Made by a program: the position numbers and the translations under genes. From assembly GCA_964521575.1 (NCBI GenBank), contig CAZFSR010000008.1, positions 1 through 64,000 of the forward strand: a stretch of DNA of 64,000 nt. Direction: 5' to 3'. This stretch comes from 79-D21 sp964521575 (GTDB taxonomy: Bacteria > Synergistota > Synergistia > Synergistales > 79-D21). Below are positions 49,229-57,192 of the stretch, piece after piece. A model generated the notes under the pieces. That model worked only from the letters and a program-made list of their open reading frames with translations. It was not told where the DNA came from and searched no databases. Numbering within the stretch: position 1 is the first letter of the stretch; each line of letters starts with the position of its first letter.

Positions 49229-50641
49229 TTAAATCTGTCTTTTCCAGCGTGTGCCCTGGGGGGTGTCCTCCAGGATCACGCCGCGCTCTAGAAGTTCGGA
49301 CCTGATCGCGTCGGCGCGCGTGAAATCCTTTTTCTTTTTCGCTACGGCTCTTTCTGAAACCAGGTTTTCGATTTCCTCGTCAGAAGGCCCGGAAACGCTC
49401 TCCTTCCCGATGCCCAGGACCCCCAGGATCTCATCCGCCTGCCTCAGGAAACTTGCCGCTTCCCCAAGGGAGTCGGGTCCGGGTAGGGGGCTCTCCCTCA
49501 GGGCGCTGTTGATCGCTTTCACCGCCTCAAAAAGCGCACCCAGGGCTCCCGCGGTATTGAGGTCGTCCTCCATTTCCTCGCGGAACCGACCCCTGAGCCG
49601 CTCGATTTCCGCCGCAAGCCCGTGTGCGTTTCCATCTGACTTTTCCGCCAGGCTGGATTTCGCCTCCTCCAAGGCGGCCCAACAGTTCCGGAGACGCTCC
49701 ACGGCTGCGGTTGCCTGCCGCAGGGACTCGTCGGAAAAGTTGATGGGGGAACGGTAGTGGGCACTCAGCATGAATAGCCGGATCGCGAGAGGCGAAAACC
49801 TTTTCCTCATTTCCCGGGCCGTCAGGAAATTCCCTAGAGATTTCGACATCTTCTCGTTGTCCATGAGCAGGTAGCCGTTGTGGACCCACGTGCGGACGAA
49901 AGGCTTTCCTGTTGCCGCTTCCGCCTGCGCAATCTCATTTTCGTGATGCGGGAAGATGAGGTCGCTTCCTCCTGCATGGATGTCGGCGGTCTCCCCCAGG
50001 TATTTCGTCGCCATCGCACTGCATTCGATGTGCCAGCCAGGCCTGCCAGGTCCCCATGGGCTTTCCCAGAAGGGTTCACCCTCTTTCCTGGCCTTCCACA
50101 GGGCGAAATCGAGAGGATGCCTCTTCCTCTCGTCAACGTCGATCCTTGCTCCCGACTGCAGTTCCTCGAGGGTTTGCTTTGAAAGTTTCCCGTACTCGGG
50201 AAATGTGGATACCTCGAAGTACACGGTACCCTCCACGACGTAGGCATGCCCGCCTTCAATAAGTTTTTCAACCAGGGCGATGATCTCCGGAATATGTTCC
50301 GTCGCTTTCGGGTTTACAGTGGCGCGGTGTATCCCCAGGGCATCCGCATCTTCATAATAGGCGGCAATAAATCGATCCGCCAGCTCCGGAACGGAGATCC
50401 CAAGCTCCCGGGCCCGGTTGATCATCTTGTCGTCGATATCTGTGAAGTTTTGGACATAGGTGACGTTCAGGCCGGTCGATTCCATGTATCGGCGCATGAC
50501 ATCGAAGACGATGAAGGGGCGGGCGTTTCCGATGTGGAAAAAATCATAGACCGTGGGACCGCAGACGTAGAAACGGACTTCACCGGGAACCAGGGGAACG
50601 AATTCCTCTTTTCTGCGGGTCAGGTCGTTGTAGAGCTTCAC
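49229..50641 (-). CDS. cysS: Cysteinyl-tRNA synthetase
   Basis: Class I synthetase that charges tRNA-Cys. The 470-aa length is normal. Motifs: FYVCGPTVYDFFHIGNARPF with zinc Cys and the HIGH-like HIGN; the zinc ligands GWHIECSAM and HHENEIAQAEA; and the KMSKS loop NEKMSKSLGNF. It is transcribed away from uvrC, with both starts separated by 107 bp. It has its own terminator downstream. Confidence 0.96.
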   Translation of the reverse strand: MKLYNDLTRRKEEFVPLVPGEVRFYVCGPTVYDFFHIGNARPFIVFDVMRRYMESTGLNVTYVQNFTDIDDKMINRARELGISVPELADRFIAAYYEDADALGIHRATVNPKATEHIPEIIALVEKLIEGGHAYVVEGTVYFEVSTFPEYGKLSKQTLEELQSGARIDVDERKRHPLDFALWKARKEGEPFWESPWGPGRPGWHIECSAMATKYLGETADIHAGGSDLIFPHHENEIAQAEAATGKPFVRTWVHNGYLLMDNEKMSKSLGNFLTAREMRKRFSPLAIRLFMLSAHYRSPINFSDESLRQATAAVERLRNCWAALEEAKSSLAEKSDGNAHGLAAEIERLRGRFREEMEDDLNTAGALGALFEAVKAINSALRESPLPGPDSLGEAASFLRQADEILGVLGIGKESVSGPSDEEIENLVSERAVAKKKKDFTRADAIRSELLERGVILEDTPQGTRWKRQI

Positions 50642-50681
50642 GGTCGAGCACCTCCGATTCGTTGACTTGTTGGAGCTATCC

Positions 50682-50687
50682 TATACT
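50682..50687 (+). promoter_or_regulatory. Possible -10 element of uvrC
   Basis: TATACT lies 62 bp before the uvrC start. A TTGACT 14 bp upstream (50662-50667) is too close for a normal spacing, so the -35 is uncertain. Confidence 0.35.
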
Positions 50688-50748
50688 ATGCGGGGAGGGT
50701 TTTCCATAGAGGCATAGGAGCAATAAAGGGAATTACCGGAGGAGAGCG

Positions 50749-52212
50749 TTGCCGAGCGAAATCCTGAAGGAAAAGATCCGGACTCTACCGCTACGCCCTG
50801 GTGTCTACCTCATGCATGATGCCCAGGGCCAGGTCATCTACGTGGGAAAGGCCAAGAACCTGAAAAAGCGGGTTTCATCCTATTTCAGGCACGGAGGGTT
50901 CGCCAGCCCGCGCCTCAGGAAGCTCGTGGACACAATTTTCGATTTGTCGTTTATCCGCACGGAGTCCGAGGCGGAAGCCCTCGTTGTCGAGTCGAGGCTG
51001 ATCAAGCGGTACCAACCGTTTTTCAACATCGATCTCAAAATGGGCGAGCGGTACCCCTGGATCAAGCTGACGCGGGAACGTTTTCCGCGCATCGAGATCA
51101 CTCGCCGCAAGGCGGATGACGGCGCCTCCTATTTCGGCCCCTTTACCCGCGTTTTTGAATTGCGGCAGCTGCTTCGCCTGATCGAACGCCACTTTCCCCT
51201 CCGGACCTGCCGGTCATCCGAACCCGCCTCTCCCGTTCCAGGGAGGCCTTGCGTTCGCTATGCGCTTGCGCGTTGCCTGGCACCCTGCGTGGAAGGCTGC
51301 ACAGAAAGCCGCTACGGCGAGGTTGTCGCCGACCTTTCCCTCCTCCTGAGCGGAAACGTGACTCACCTCGTTGAACGCCTCAGGCACAGAATGGAAGAGG
51401 CAGCAAGGGAACTCTGCTTTGAGGAGGCCGCCCGGCTCAGGGACACGATCCGGGCGATCTGGCGCTATACTCGCCAGAAGCGGAATCGTGTCCTGCCGGA
51501 AGACCTCGACAAGGATACATGGGACGCCTTCCTCCGGCTACAATCCCTCCTTGGGCTGCCTTCCGTCCCCTGGCGGATCGATTGTTTCGACATCTCCCAT
51601 TTCTCCGGAAAGGAAACTTTCGGCGTGGTCGTCGTCTTCGAGCAGGGGATCCCCAATCCCTCCCTTTACCGCAAGTTCTCCATCAGGGACGTGGAAGGCA
51701 TCGACGATTTCCGGTCGATCCAGGAAACGCTGAGACGCCGGTACAGCCGGTCTCTGCAGGGGGATGACCCTCTTCCCCAACTCATCGTCATCGACGGGGG
51801 AGCCCAGCAGCTCCGCTTTGCCGAATCGGCACTCCAGGAACTCGAGCTTGGCGGTATTCCCGTCGTAGCGCTGGCAAAACAGGAAGAAGCAGTATACACT
51901 CTTTTTGGTGAGCAACCCTTGACCCCCGAAAGGGAAGATCCAGCCTTGCAGCTTCTTCAAAGGTTGAGGGACGAAGCTCATCGGTTTGCCGTTTCCGCCC
52001 ATACGAAACGGCGCGATAGCCGAAACAGGCGCTCTCTCCTGGAGGAAATTCCCGGGGTGGGCAAGAAAAGGGCAGCCGCCCTGCTGGCAAGGTTCGGCAG
52101 TATTCAGCGGATTGCCGAAGCCGACCCTGGAGAAGTTGTTTCTGCGCTTCCCGGGATAGGGCCGGATCTGGCCCGGCGAATTCACGAACACCTGGAAGGA
52201 GTAACTGGATGA
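50749..52212 (+). CDS. uvrC: Excinuclease ABC subunit C, short form
   Basis: Makes both incisions in nucleotide excision repair. The 487-aa product has the GIY-YIG nuclease domain (1-100), a four-cysteine region (C154, C168, C176, C180) matching the Fe-S cluster region of UvrC, a UVR helix-turn-helix (about 205-240), the RNase H-like nuclease domain beginning at DCFDISHFSG (D281), and a C-terminal HhH pair. The protein is about 110 residues shorter than E. coli UvrC because the segment between the UVR motif and the RNase H-like domain is missing; the catalytic residues look retained. TTG 50749 follows GGAGGAG. It overlaps ribD (ATGA). Confidence 0.93.
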   Translation: MPSEILKEKIRTLPLRPGVYLMHDAQGQVIYVGKAKNLKKRVSSYFRHGGFASPRLRKLVDTIFDLSFIRTESEAEALVVESRLIKRYQPFFNIDLKMGERYPWIKLTRERFPRIEITRRKADDGASYFGPFTRVFELRQLLRLIERHFPLRTCRSSEPASPVPGRPCVRYALARCLAPCVEGCTESRYGEVVADLSLLLSGNVTHLVERLRHRMEEAARELCFEEAARLRDTIRAIWRYTRQKRNRVLPEDLDKDTWDAFLRLQSLLGLPSVPWRIDCFDISHFSGKETFGVVVVFEQGIPNPSLYRKFSIRDVEGIDDFRSIQETLRRRYSRSLQGDDPLPQLIVIDGGAQQLRFAESALQELELGGIPVVALAKQEEAVYTLFGEQPLTPEREDPALQLLQRLRDEAHRFAVSAHTKRRDSRNRRSLLEEIPGVGKKRAAALLARFGSIQRIAEADPGEVVSALPGIGPDLARRIHEHLEGVTG

Positions 52213-53321
52213 AGGAAAACGGCAAGGCTACCGATGAACGGTATATGCGCATGGCCATCAGCCTGGCCGAAAGGGGAACCGGTTGCGTAAGCCCCAATCC
52301 GCGGGTCGGTTGCGTTCTCGTGAAAGACGGCTCGGTCGTGGGGTGGGGCTACCACAAGCGTTACGGTGGCCCTCATGCGGAGGTGGAGGCACTTCGCATG
52401 GCGGGAAAGAAGGCCGCGGGGGCAACGGCCTACGTCAACCTGGAGCCTTGTTCGCATCACGGGAAAACCCCCCCCTGTGCCCCCCAGCTTGCCTCTGCAG
52501 GGATTGTCCGTGTCGTTGCCGGGATGCGGGATCCCAACCCGAAGGTCAACGGGAGCGGACTCTCCTGCCTGGCAGAAGCGGGGATCCAGGCCGTCTCGGG
52601 AGTGCTGGAAGACGAATGCAAATGGCTTAACCGAGGATTCATCAGAACGATGACGCTCAACCGCCCATGGGTTACCGTGAAAGCCGCGATGAGCCTTGAC
52701 GGTGACATTGCGCTTTCGGGAGGCGAGAGCAAGTGGATAAGCGGACCCCTTTCCAGGAGCAAGGCCCACCTGCTCCGGTCGGAACATGACGCGGTCCTGG
52801 TCGGAGTGGGGACGGTCCTGGCGGATGATCCCGAGTTGACCGTCCGCCTCGTGGAGGGTAAATCCCCTTTGCGGGTCATCCTTGACAGCACCCTTCGAAC
52901 CCCGCCGTCAGCCAAAGTCGTTGGCGATGGACGTTGCCTGTTCCTGGCCGGAGCAAACGCCCCGGAAGACAGGGTCTCGGCCCTCGAAAACCGGGGAGCG
53001 AGGGTCCTGCGCTTACCTCTAGCCGGTGGAGCGGAACGCCCCTCGATCGAACAGGTTCTTTCGGTGCTTGCAGCCGAGGGGATCTCGATGCTTCTCGTCG
53101 AGGGAGGGAGTTCGGTGATCAGCGCCTTGATCAAGGCCCGTGTTGTTGATGAGTACTCGCTTTTTGTCGCTCCGGTCCTGCTGGGCAGAGGTCTCCAGCT
53201 GGCCGGGGAGCTTTCCCTCGCTCACATGGGCGAGGCGGTCTCTCTTGCGCCTGCTAGAATAAAACAGGTTGAAGGGGATCTTTGGCTGGAGGTGAACCCG
53301 AAATGTTCACCGGCCTTATAG
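52209..53321 (+). CDS. ribD: Bifunctional riboflavin deaminase/reductase RibD
   Basis: Deaminates and reduces the pyrimidine intermediate of riboflavin synthesis. The 370-aa product has an N-terminal deaminase domain with zinc motifs (HAEVEAL near 55 and EPCSHHGKTPPC near 77-88) and a C-terminal reductase domain (about 147-365). The start overlaps uvrC by 4 bp, so no leader riboswitch can lie before it. It is followed, with overlap, by ribE. Confidence 0.95.
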   Translation: MKENGKATDERYMRMAISLAERGTGCVSPNPRVGCVLVKDGSVVGWGYHKRYGGPHAEVEALRMAGKKAAGATAYVNLEPCSHHGKTPPCAPQLASAGIVRVVAGMRDPNPKVNGSGLSCLAEAGIQAVSGVLEDECKWLNRGFIRTMTLNRPWVTVKAAMSLDGDIALSGGESKWISGPLSRSKAHLLRSEHDAVLVGVGTVLADDPELTVRLVEGKSPLRVILDSTLRTPPSAKVVGDGRCLFLAGANAPEDRVSALENRGARVLRLPLAGGAERPSIEQVLSVLAAEGISMLLVEGGSSVISALIKARVVDEYSLFVAPVLLGRGLQLAGELSLAHMGEAVSLAPARIKQVEGDLWLEVNPKCSPAL

Positions 53322-53971
53322 AGGAAGTCGGAACCGTTCTCAACCTGGCTCCTGCAGGTGACGTCACCACTCTCGAAATCAGGGCGCCGGGGATTTCCCC
53401 ATCCCTCACGAGGGGACAATCCGTCTCCGTGATGGGGGCTTGCCTGACGGTCACCGGCCTGGGCAGAAACACCTTCCTGGCCGAGATGATGGAGGAAACA
53501 GTAAAGAAGACGAAGCTGGGACACCTCCAGCCGGGGGAACCCGTAAACCTGGAAAGGGCTTTGTCCCTGGGAGCACGTCTCGACGGCCACCTGGTGACCG
53601 GGCACATTGACGGCCTTTGCACGGTGAAGGGAATCGAAGGAACGGGAAAGACCCGCCGTTTGACCCTCACGACAGAGAAACCGCTCGTTTCATTGATTGT
53701 CCCAAAAGGCTCGGTGGCGCTTGACGGCGTCAGCCTGACCGTTATCGATGCCGAACCCGGCGAGGGCTTTTTCTCAGTCGGCCTGATACCGGAAACGCTG
53801 AGCAGGACCACACTCGGCAAGTTGTCCGCGGGAAACTCCGTAAACCTGGAAACAGACCTGATCGCCAAATACGTCCGCCGTTTCCTGTCATTCGGAGGAA
53901 ACGAACTCCAGGACCCCTCCCCGGGAGGAGAGATAACCTGGGATACACTCCGCCAGGGCGGCTGGATCTAG
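53303..53971 (+). CDS. ribE: Riboflavin synthase alpha subunit
   Basis: Dismutates two molecules of lumazine to riboflavin. The 222-aa product starts MFTGLIEEVGTV (ATG 53303, with GGAGGTGAAC upstream) and has the internal duplication of lumazine-binding domains: GQSVSVMGACLTVT with the N-terminal repeat and GSVALDGVSLTV with the second. It overlaps the ribD end by 19 bp. Confidence 0.95.
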   Translation: MFTGLIEEVGTVLNLAPAGDVTTLEIRAPGISPSLTRGQSVSVMGACLTVTGLGRNTFLAEMMEETVKKTKLGHLQPGEPVNLERALSLGARLDGHLVTGHIDGLCTVKGIEGTGKTRRLTLTTEKPLVSLIVPKGSVALDGVSLTVIDAEPGEGFFSVGLIPETLSRTTLGKLSAGNSVNLETDLIAKYVRRFLSFGGNELQDPSPGGEITWDTLRQGGWI

Positions 53972-53997
53972 CTGTATCACCAAGGAGGCTTTCTTTC

Positions 53998-55257
53998 GTG
54001 ATCTGCAAACCAGAAGGATGCGTGTTTCACCCAATCGAGGATGCCCTAGAGGATATCCGGCGAGGCAGAATGGTGATCGTCGTTGACGACGAAGACCGGG
54101 AGAACGAGGGAGACCTCGTGATGGCCGCGGAACTCGCGCGTCCCGAAGACATCAATTTCATGGTCACTCATGCCCGTGGACTCTTGTGCGTCCCCATCAC
54201 GACCGAACAGGCCCGCCGCTTGAAGCTCGACCTGATGGTGAAGGAAAGCTCCGACCCCCAGGGAACGGCTTTCACGGTCAGCGTAGACGCGAAAGAGGGA
54301 ACGACGACCGGAATCAGTGCGGCGGAACGGGCACTTACGGCGCGCGTTCTGGCCAACCCCGACTCCAGGCCGGAGGACCTGAGGAGGCCCGGGCACATCT
54401 TTCCGCTGGCCGCCAAGAAGGGGGGCGTTCTCAAGCGTGCCGGCCACACCGAAGCTGCAGTCGACATGGCCCGAATGGCCGGTTTGAACCCTGCGGGTGC
54501 CATCTGTGAAATCATGAACGATGACGGGTCCATGGCCCGTCTGCCGCAGTTGCTTGAATTCGCTGATCGGCACGACCTTCGGATCGTTTCCATCGAGGAT
54601 CTCATCCGCTATCGCCACATGCGGGACAAACTCGTGGAAAGGGTCGCCAGCGTACGTTTGCCCACCCCTTATGGAGAATTCCTCGCGCACGCCTATCATT
54701 TCGTCCTCGATGAAAATGAGGACATGCTTCACATCGCCCTCGTAATGGGCGATGTCGTCGGCGGGGAAAACGTCCTGGTCAGAGTCCACTCGGAGTGCTT
54801 CACCGGGGACGTCCTCGGCTCCCTGCGATGCGATTGCGGACCGCAACTCCACAAGGCGATGGAAATCGTCAAGACCGAGGGCCGGGGAGTCATCCTTTAC
54901 ATGAGGCAGGAAGGAAGGGGAATCGGCCTCTTCCACAAATTGAAGGCCTATGAGCTCCAGGAAAAGGGACTCGACACAGTGGAAGCGAACGTTGCTCTCG
55001 GTTACGATCCGGACCTGAGGGATTACGGTGTGGGGGCACAGATCCTGGCGGACCTGGGACTCAAGAGCATCCGAATCCTCACGAACAATCCCAGGAAAAT
55101 CGTCGGCCTTCAGGGTTACGGGCTAAAAATCACCGAACGGGTTCCGTTGGAGATCGAGGTGAACCCATTCAACGCTTTCTACCTTCATGCCAAGCAGGAG
55201 AAAATGGGACACCTCCTTCACGTCGAAGAACCCCCGGCTGAATACGCGGGGGAATAG
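53998..55257 (+). CDS. ribBA: Bifunctional DHBP synthase / GTP cyclohydrolase II RibBA
   Basis: Makes both building blocks of riboflavin. The 419-aa product has the DHBP synthase domain (about 8-210; VVDDEDRENEGDL acidic motif, RPGHIFPL) and the GTP cyclohydrolase II domain (about 215-410) with the zinc motif CFTGDVLGSLRCDCG and MRQEGRGIGL. GTG 53998 follows AAGGAGG at 53981-53987. Lies 26 bp after ribE. Confidence 0.95.
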   Translation: MICKPEGCVFHPIEDALEDIRRGRMVIVVDDEDRENEGDLVMAAELARPEDINFMVTHARGLLCVPITTEQARRLKLDLMVKESSDPQGTAFTVSVDAKEGTTTGISAAERALTARVLANPDSRPEDLRRPGHIFPLAAKKGGVLKRAGHTEAAVDMARMAGLNPAGAICEIMNDDGSMARLPQLLEFADRHDLRIVSIEDLIRYRHMRDKLVERVASVRLPTPYGEFLAHAYHFVLDENEDMLHIALVMGDVVGGENVLVRVHSECFTGDVLGSLRCDCGPQLHKAMEIVKTEGRGVILYMRQEGRGIGLFHKLKAYELQEKGLDTVEANVALGYDPDLRDYGVGAQILADLGLKSIRILTNNPRKIVGLQGYGLKITERVPLEIEVNPFNAFYLHAKQEKMGHLLHVEEPPAEYAGE

Positions 55258-55291
55258 CCTGACCTTTTTCAGAGGGGAGAGAGAAATAAGG

Positions 55292-55771
55292 ATGCAGACA
55301 TTCCAAGGGAAACTGATCGGATCCGGCCTTCGCTTCGCACTCGTCATCTCCCGCTTCAACGAGCTCATCTCCGGGAAACTCCTGGAGGGAGCGAAGGACG
55401 CGCTCGTGCGGCACGGAGTCAAGGGACAGGATATCGACGTTTTTTGGGTCCCCGGTGCCTGGGAGACCCCCCTCGTTGTGAAGGAAATCGCCCTCGGGGG
55501 ACGTTACGATGCCATCGTCGCCCTTGGAGCCGTCATCCGCGGCGATACGCCGCATTTCGATTACGTGGCCGGGGAGGTCTCCAAGGGATTGGCCCTGATC
55601 TCCCTCGACCAAAGGGTTCCGGTCGCTTTTGGAGTCCTGACCACTGACAACCTGGAACAGGCCCTCCTGCGGGCCGGCAGCAAAGCCGGAAACAAGGGTA
55701 GCGACGCAGCCCTCGCTGCCCTGGAAATGGCGGATCTCCTCAGGGAAATTCGCCATGCCGGGGAGGCTTGA
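55292..55771 (+). CDS. ribH: 6,7-dimethyl-8-ribityllumazine synthase
   Basis: Condenses the two riboflavin precursors. The 159-aa product has the N-terminal RFALVISRFNELISGKLLEGA, VPGAWETPLV near 54, GAVIRGDTPHFDYVAGEVSKGL near 81-102 and FGVLTTDNLEQALLRAG. ATG 55292 is chosen; the longer frame is a shadow of ribBA. It nearly touches serS. Confidence 0.95.
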   Translation: MQTFQGKLIGSGLRFALVISRFNELISGKLLEGAKDALVRHGVKGQDIDVFWVPGAWETPLVVKEIALGGRYDAIVALGAVIRGDTPHFDYVAGEVSKGLALISLDQRVPVAFGVLTTDNLEQALLRAGSKAGNKGSDAALAALEMADLLREIRHAGEA

Positions 55772-55773
55772 TC

Positions 55774-57045
55774 ATGCTGGATCCGAGACTGGTCAGGGAA
55801 AACCCCGATTCGATCCGCCGGATGCTCGAAAACAGGCACTCATCCTGGCCGGTCGATGAGGCACTGGCGCTAGACGGGCGCAGGAGGGAACTTCTCAACG
55901 AGGTCGAGGCCCTCAAGGCCATCCGGAACGAAGGATCGAGAAAAGTTGCAACCCTGAAGAAGGATGATCCGGAAAAGGCTGCGCTGATGGAGGAGATGCG
56001 CAACGCCGGAGCCCGCGTAAAGGCTCTTGACGCGGACCTCGCGAGTGTCGAGGCCCAGTTTGAGGAACTGATCCTCCAGCTTCCCAACATGCCGCACCCT
56101 TCGGTCCCGATCGGCGCGGACGAAAACGACAACCCCGAAATCCGGCGTTGGGGGACCCCCCCCGTTTTCTCCTTTACCCCTCGGCCTCACTGGGAGATCG
56201 GGGAAGCACTCGGGATCATGGATTTCGACCGAGGCGCACGGCTCGCCCAAGCCCGCTTCACCGTGTTGAAGGGAGCCGGAGCCAGGCTGGAAAGGGCCCT
56301 CCTCAACTTCATGCTCGACCTCCATACCCGGGAACACGGATACGAGGAAGTCGAACCTCCCTTCATGGTGAACTCCGCGACGATGAGGGGAACTGGCCAA
56401 CTTCCCAAGTTTTCCGAAGAACTTTACCGTTGCGAGGGGGACGACCTCTGGCTGATTCCGACCGCAGAGGTTCCTCTGACCAACCTGCGGGCAGGGGAGA
56501 TTCTCAAGGAGGAGGAGCTCCCTATCAACCTGACTGCCTACACCCCCTGTTTCAGGCGCGAAGCCGGGAGCTACGGGCGTGACGTTCGCGGCATGCTGCG
56601 CCAGCACCAGTTCGATAAGGTCGAAATGGTCAAGATCGTGCATCCCGATTCCAGCTACGAGGAGCTCGAAAAACTGACGAACAACGCGGAACGGGTTCTC
56701 CAGATCCTTGGCCTGCCATACCGGGTCATCTGCCTTTGTACGGGAGATATGGGATTCGCATCAAGCAAGACCTATGACATCGAAGTCTGGCTGCCTTCAC
56801 AGGACAAATATCGAGAAATCAGCTCCTGCAGCAATTGTGAGGATTTCCAGGCTCGCCGGATGAACACTCGTTTCCGCTCCAAGGACACCGGGAAAACCCG
56901 TTTCGTCCATACGCTGAACGGATCGGGAATCGCAATCGGGCGTTGCCTGATCGCCGTTCTCGAGAATTACCAGCGAGAGGATGGGTCCGTCATGATCCCT
57001 GAACCCCTCGTCCCCTACATGGGCGGCATGGAAGAAATCCGCTGA
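55774..57045 (+). CDS. serS: Seryl-tRNA synthetase
   Basis: Charges tRNA-Ser and also tRNA-Sec with serine, so it serves the selenocysteine tRNA found in this window. The 423-aa product has the N-terminal coiled-coil tRNA-binding arm (about 30-105), motif 2 FRREAGSYGRDVRGMLRQHQFDKVEMVK and motif 3 GSGIAIGRCLIAVLENYQ. ATG 55774 is preferred over the TTG at 55768 (GGGGAGG at 55760-55766 has better spacing). It follows ribH by 2 bp and ends in a terminator. Confidence 0.96.
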   Translation: MLDPRLVRENPDSIRRMLENRHSSWPVDEALALDGRRRELLNEVEALKAIRNEGSRKVATLKKDDPEKAALMEEMRNAGARVKALDADLASVEAQFEELILQLPNMPHPSVPIGADENDNPEIRRWGTPPVFSFTPRPHWEIGEALGIMDFDRGARLAQARFTVLKGAGARLERALLNFMLDLHTREHGYEEVEPPFMVNSATMRGTGQLPKFSEELYRCEGDDLWLIPTAEVPLTNLRAGEILKEEELPINLTAYTPCFRREAGSYGRDVRGMLRQHQFDKVEMVKIVHPDSSYEELEKLTNNAERVLQILGLPYRVICLCTGDMGFASSKTYDIEVWLPSQDKYREISSCSNCEDFQARRMNTRFRSKDTGKTRFVHTLNGSGIAIGRCLIAVLENYQREDGSVMIPEPLVPYMGGMEEIR

Positions 57046-57050
57046 CGGAG

Positions 57051-57117
57051 TACGGGGATCGGCTTCCTTCCATGCCCTTTTAAGGAATCCGATCCCCGTA
57101 TTCCCCTCCGTTTTCCC
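57051..57117 (+). terminator. Probable terminator after serS
   Basis: A 12-bp GC-rich stem (57051-57062 with 57089-57100) is continued inside by a second six-bp helix (57064-57069 with 57082-57087). The tail has TTCCCCTCCGTTTT, a weak T-run. It closes the uvrC-rib-serS unit. Confidence 0.65.
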
Positions 57118-57192
57118 CCAACTATGATAGAATGTTGTTGGAATTCGCCCCCAGAGGGGGTTTATATTTGTGTGCAGTGAAGGAGGAAGTTC

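Noticed and set aside
52150..52260. Possible FMN riboswitch before ribD.
   Set aside because: ribD starts inside the last codon of uvrC, leaving no leader, and the conserved RFN helices were not seen.
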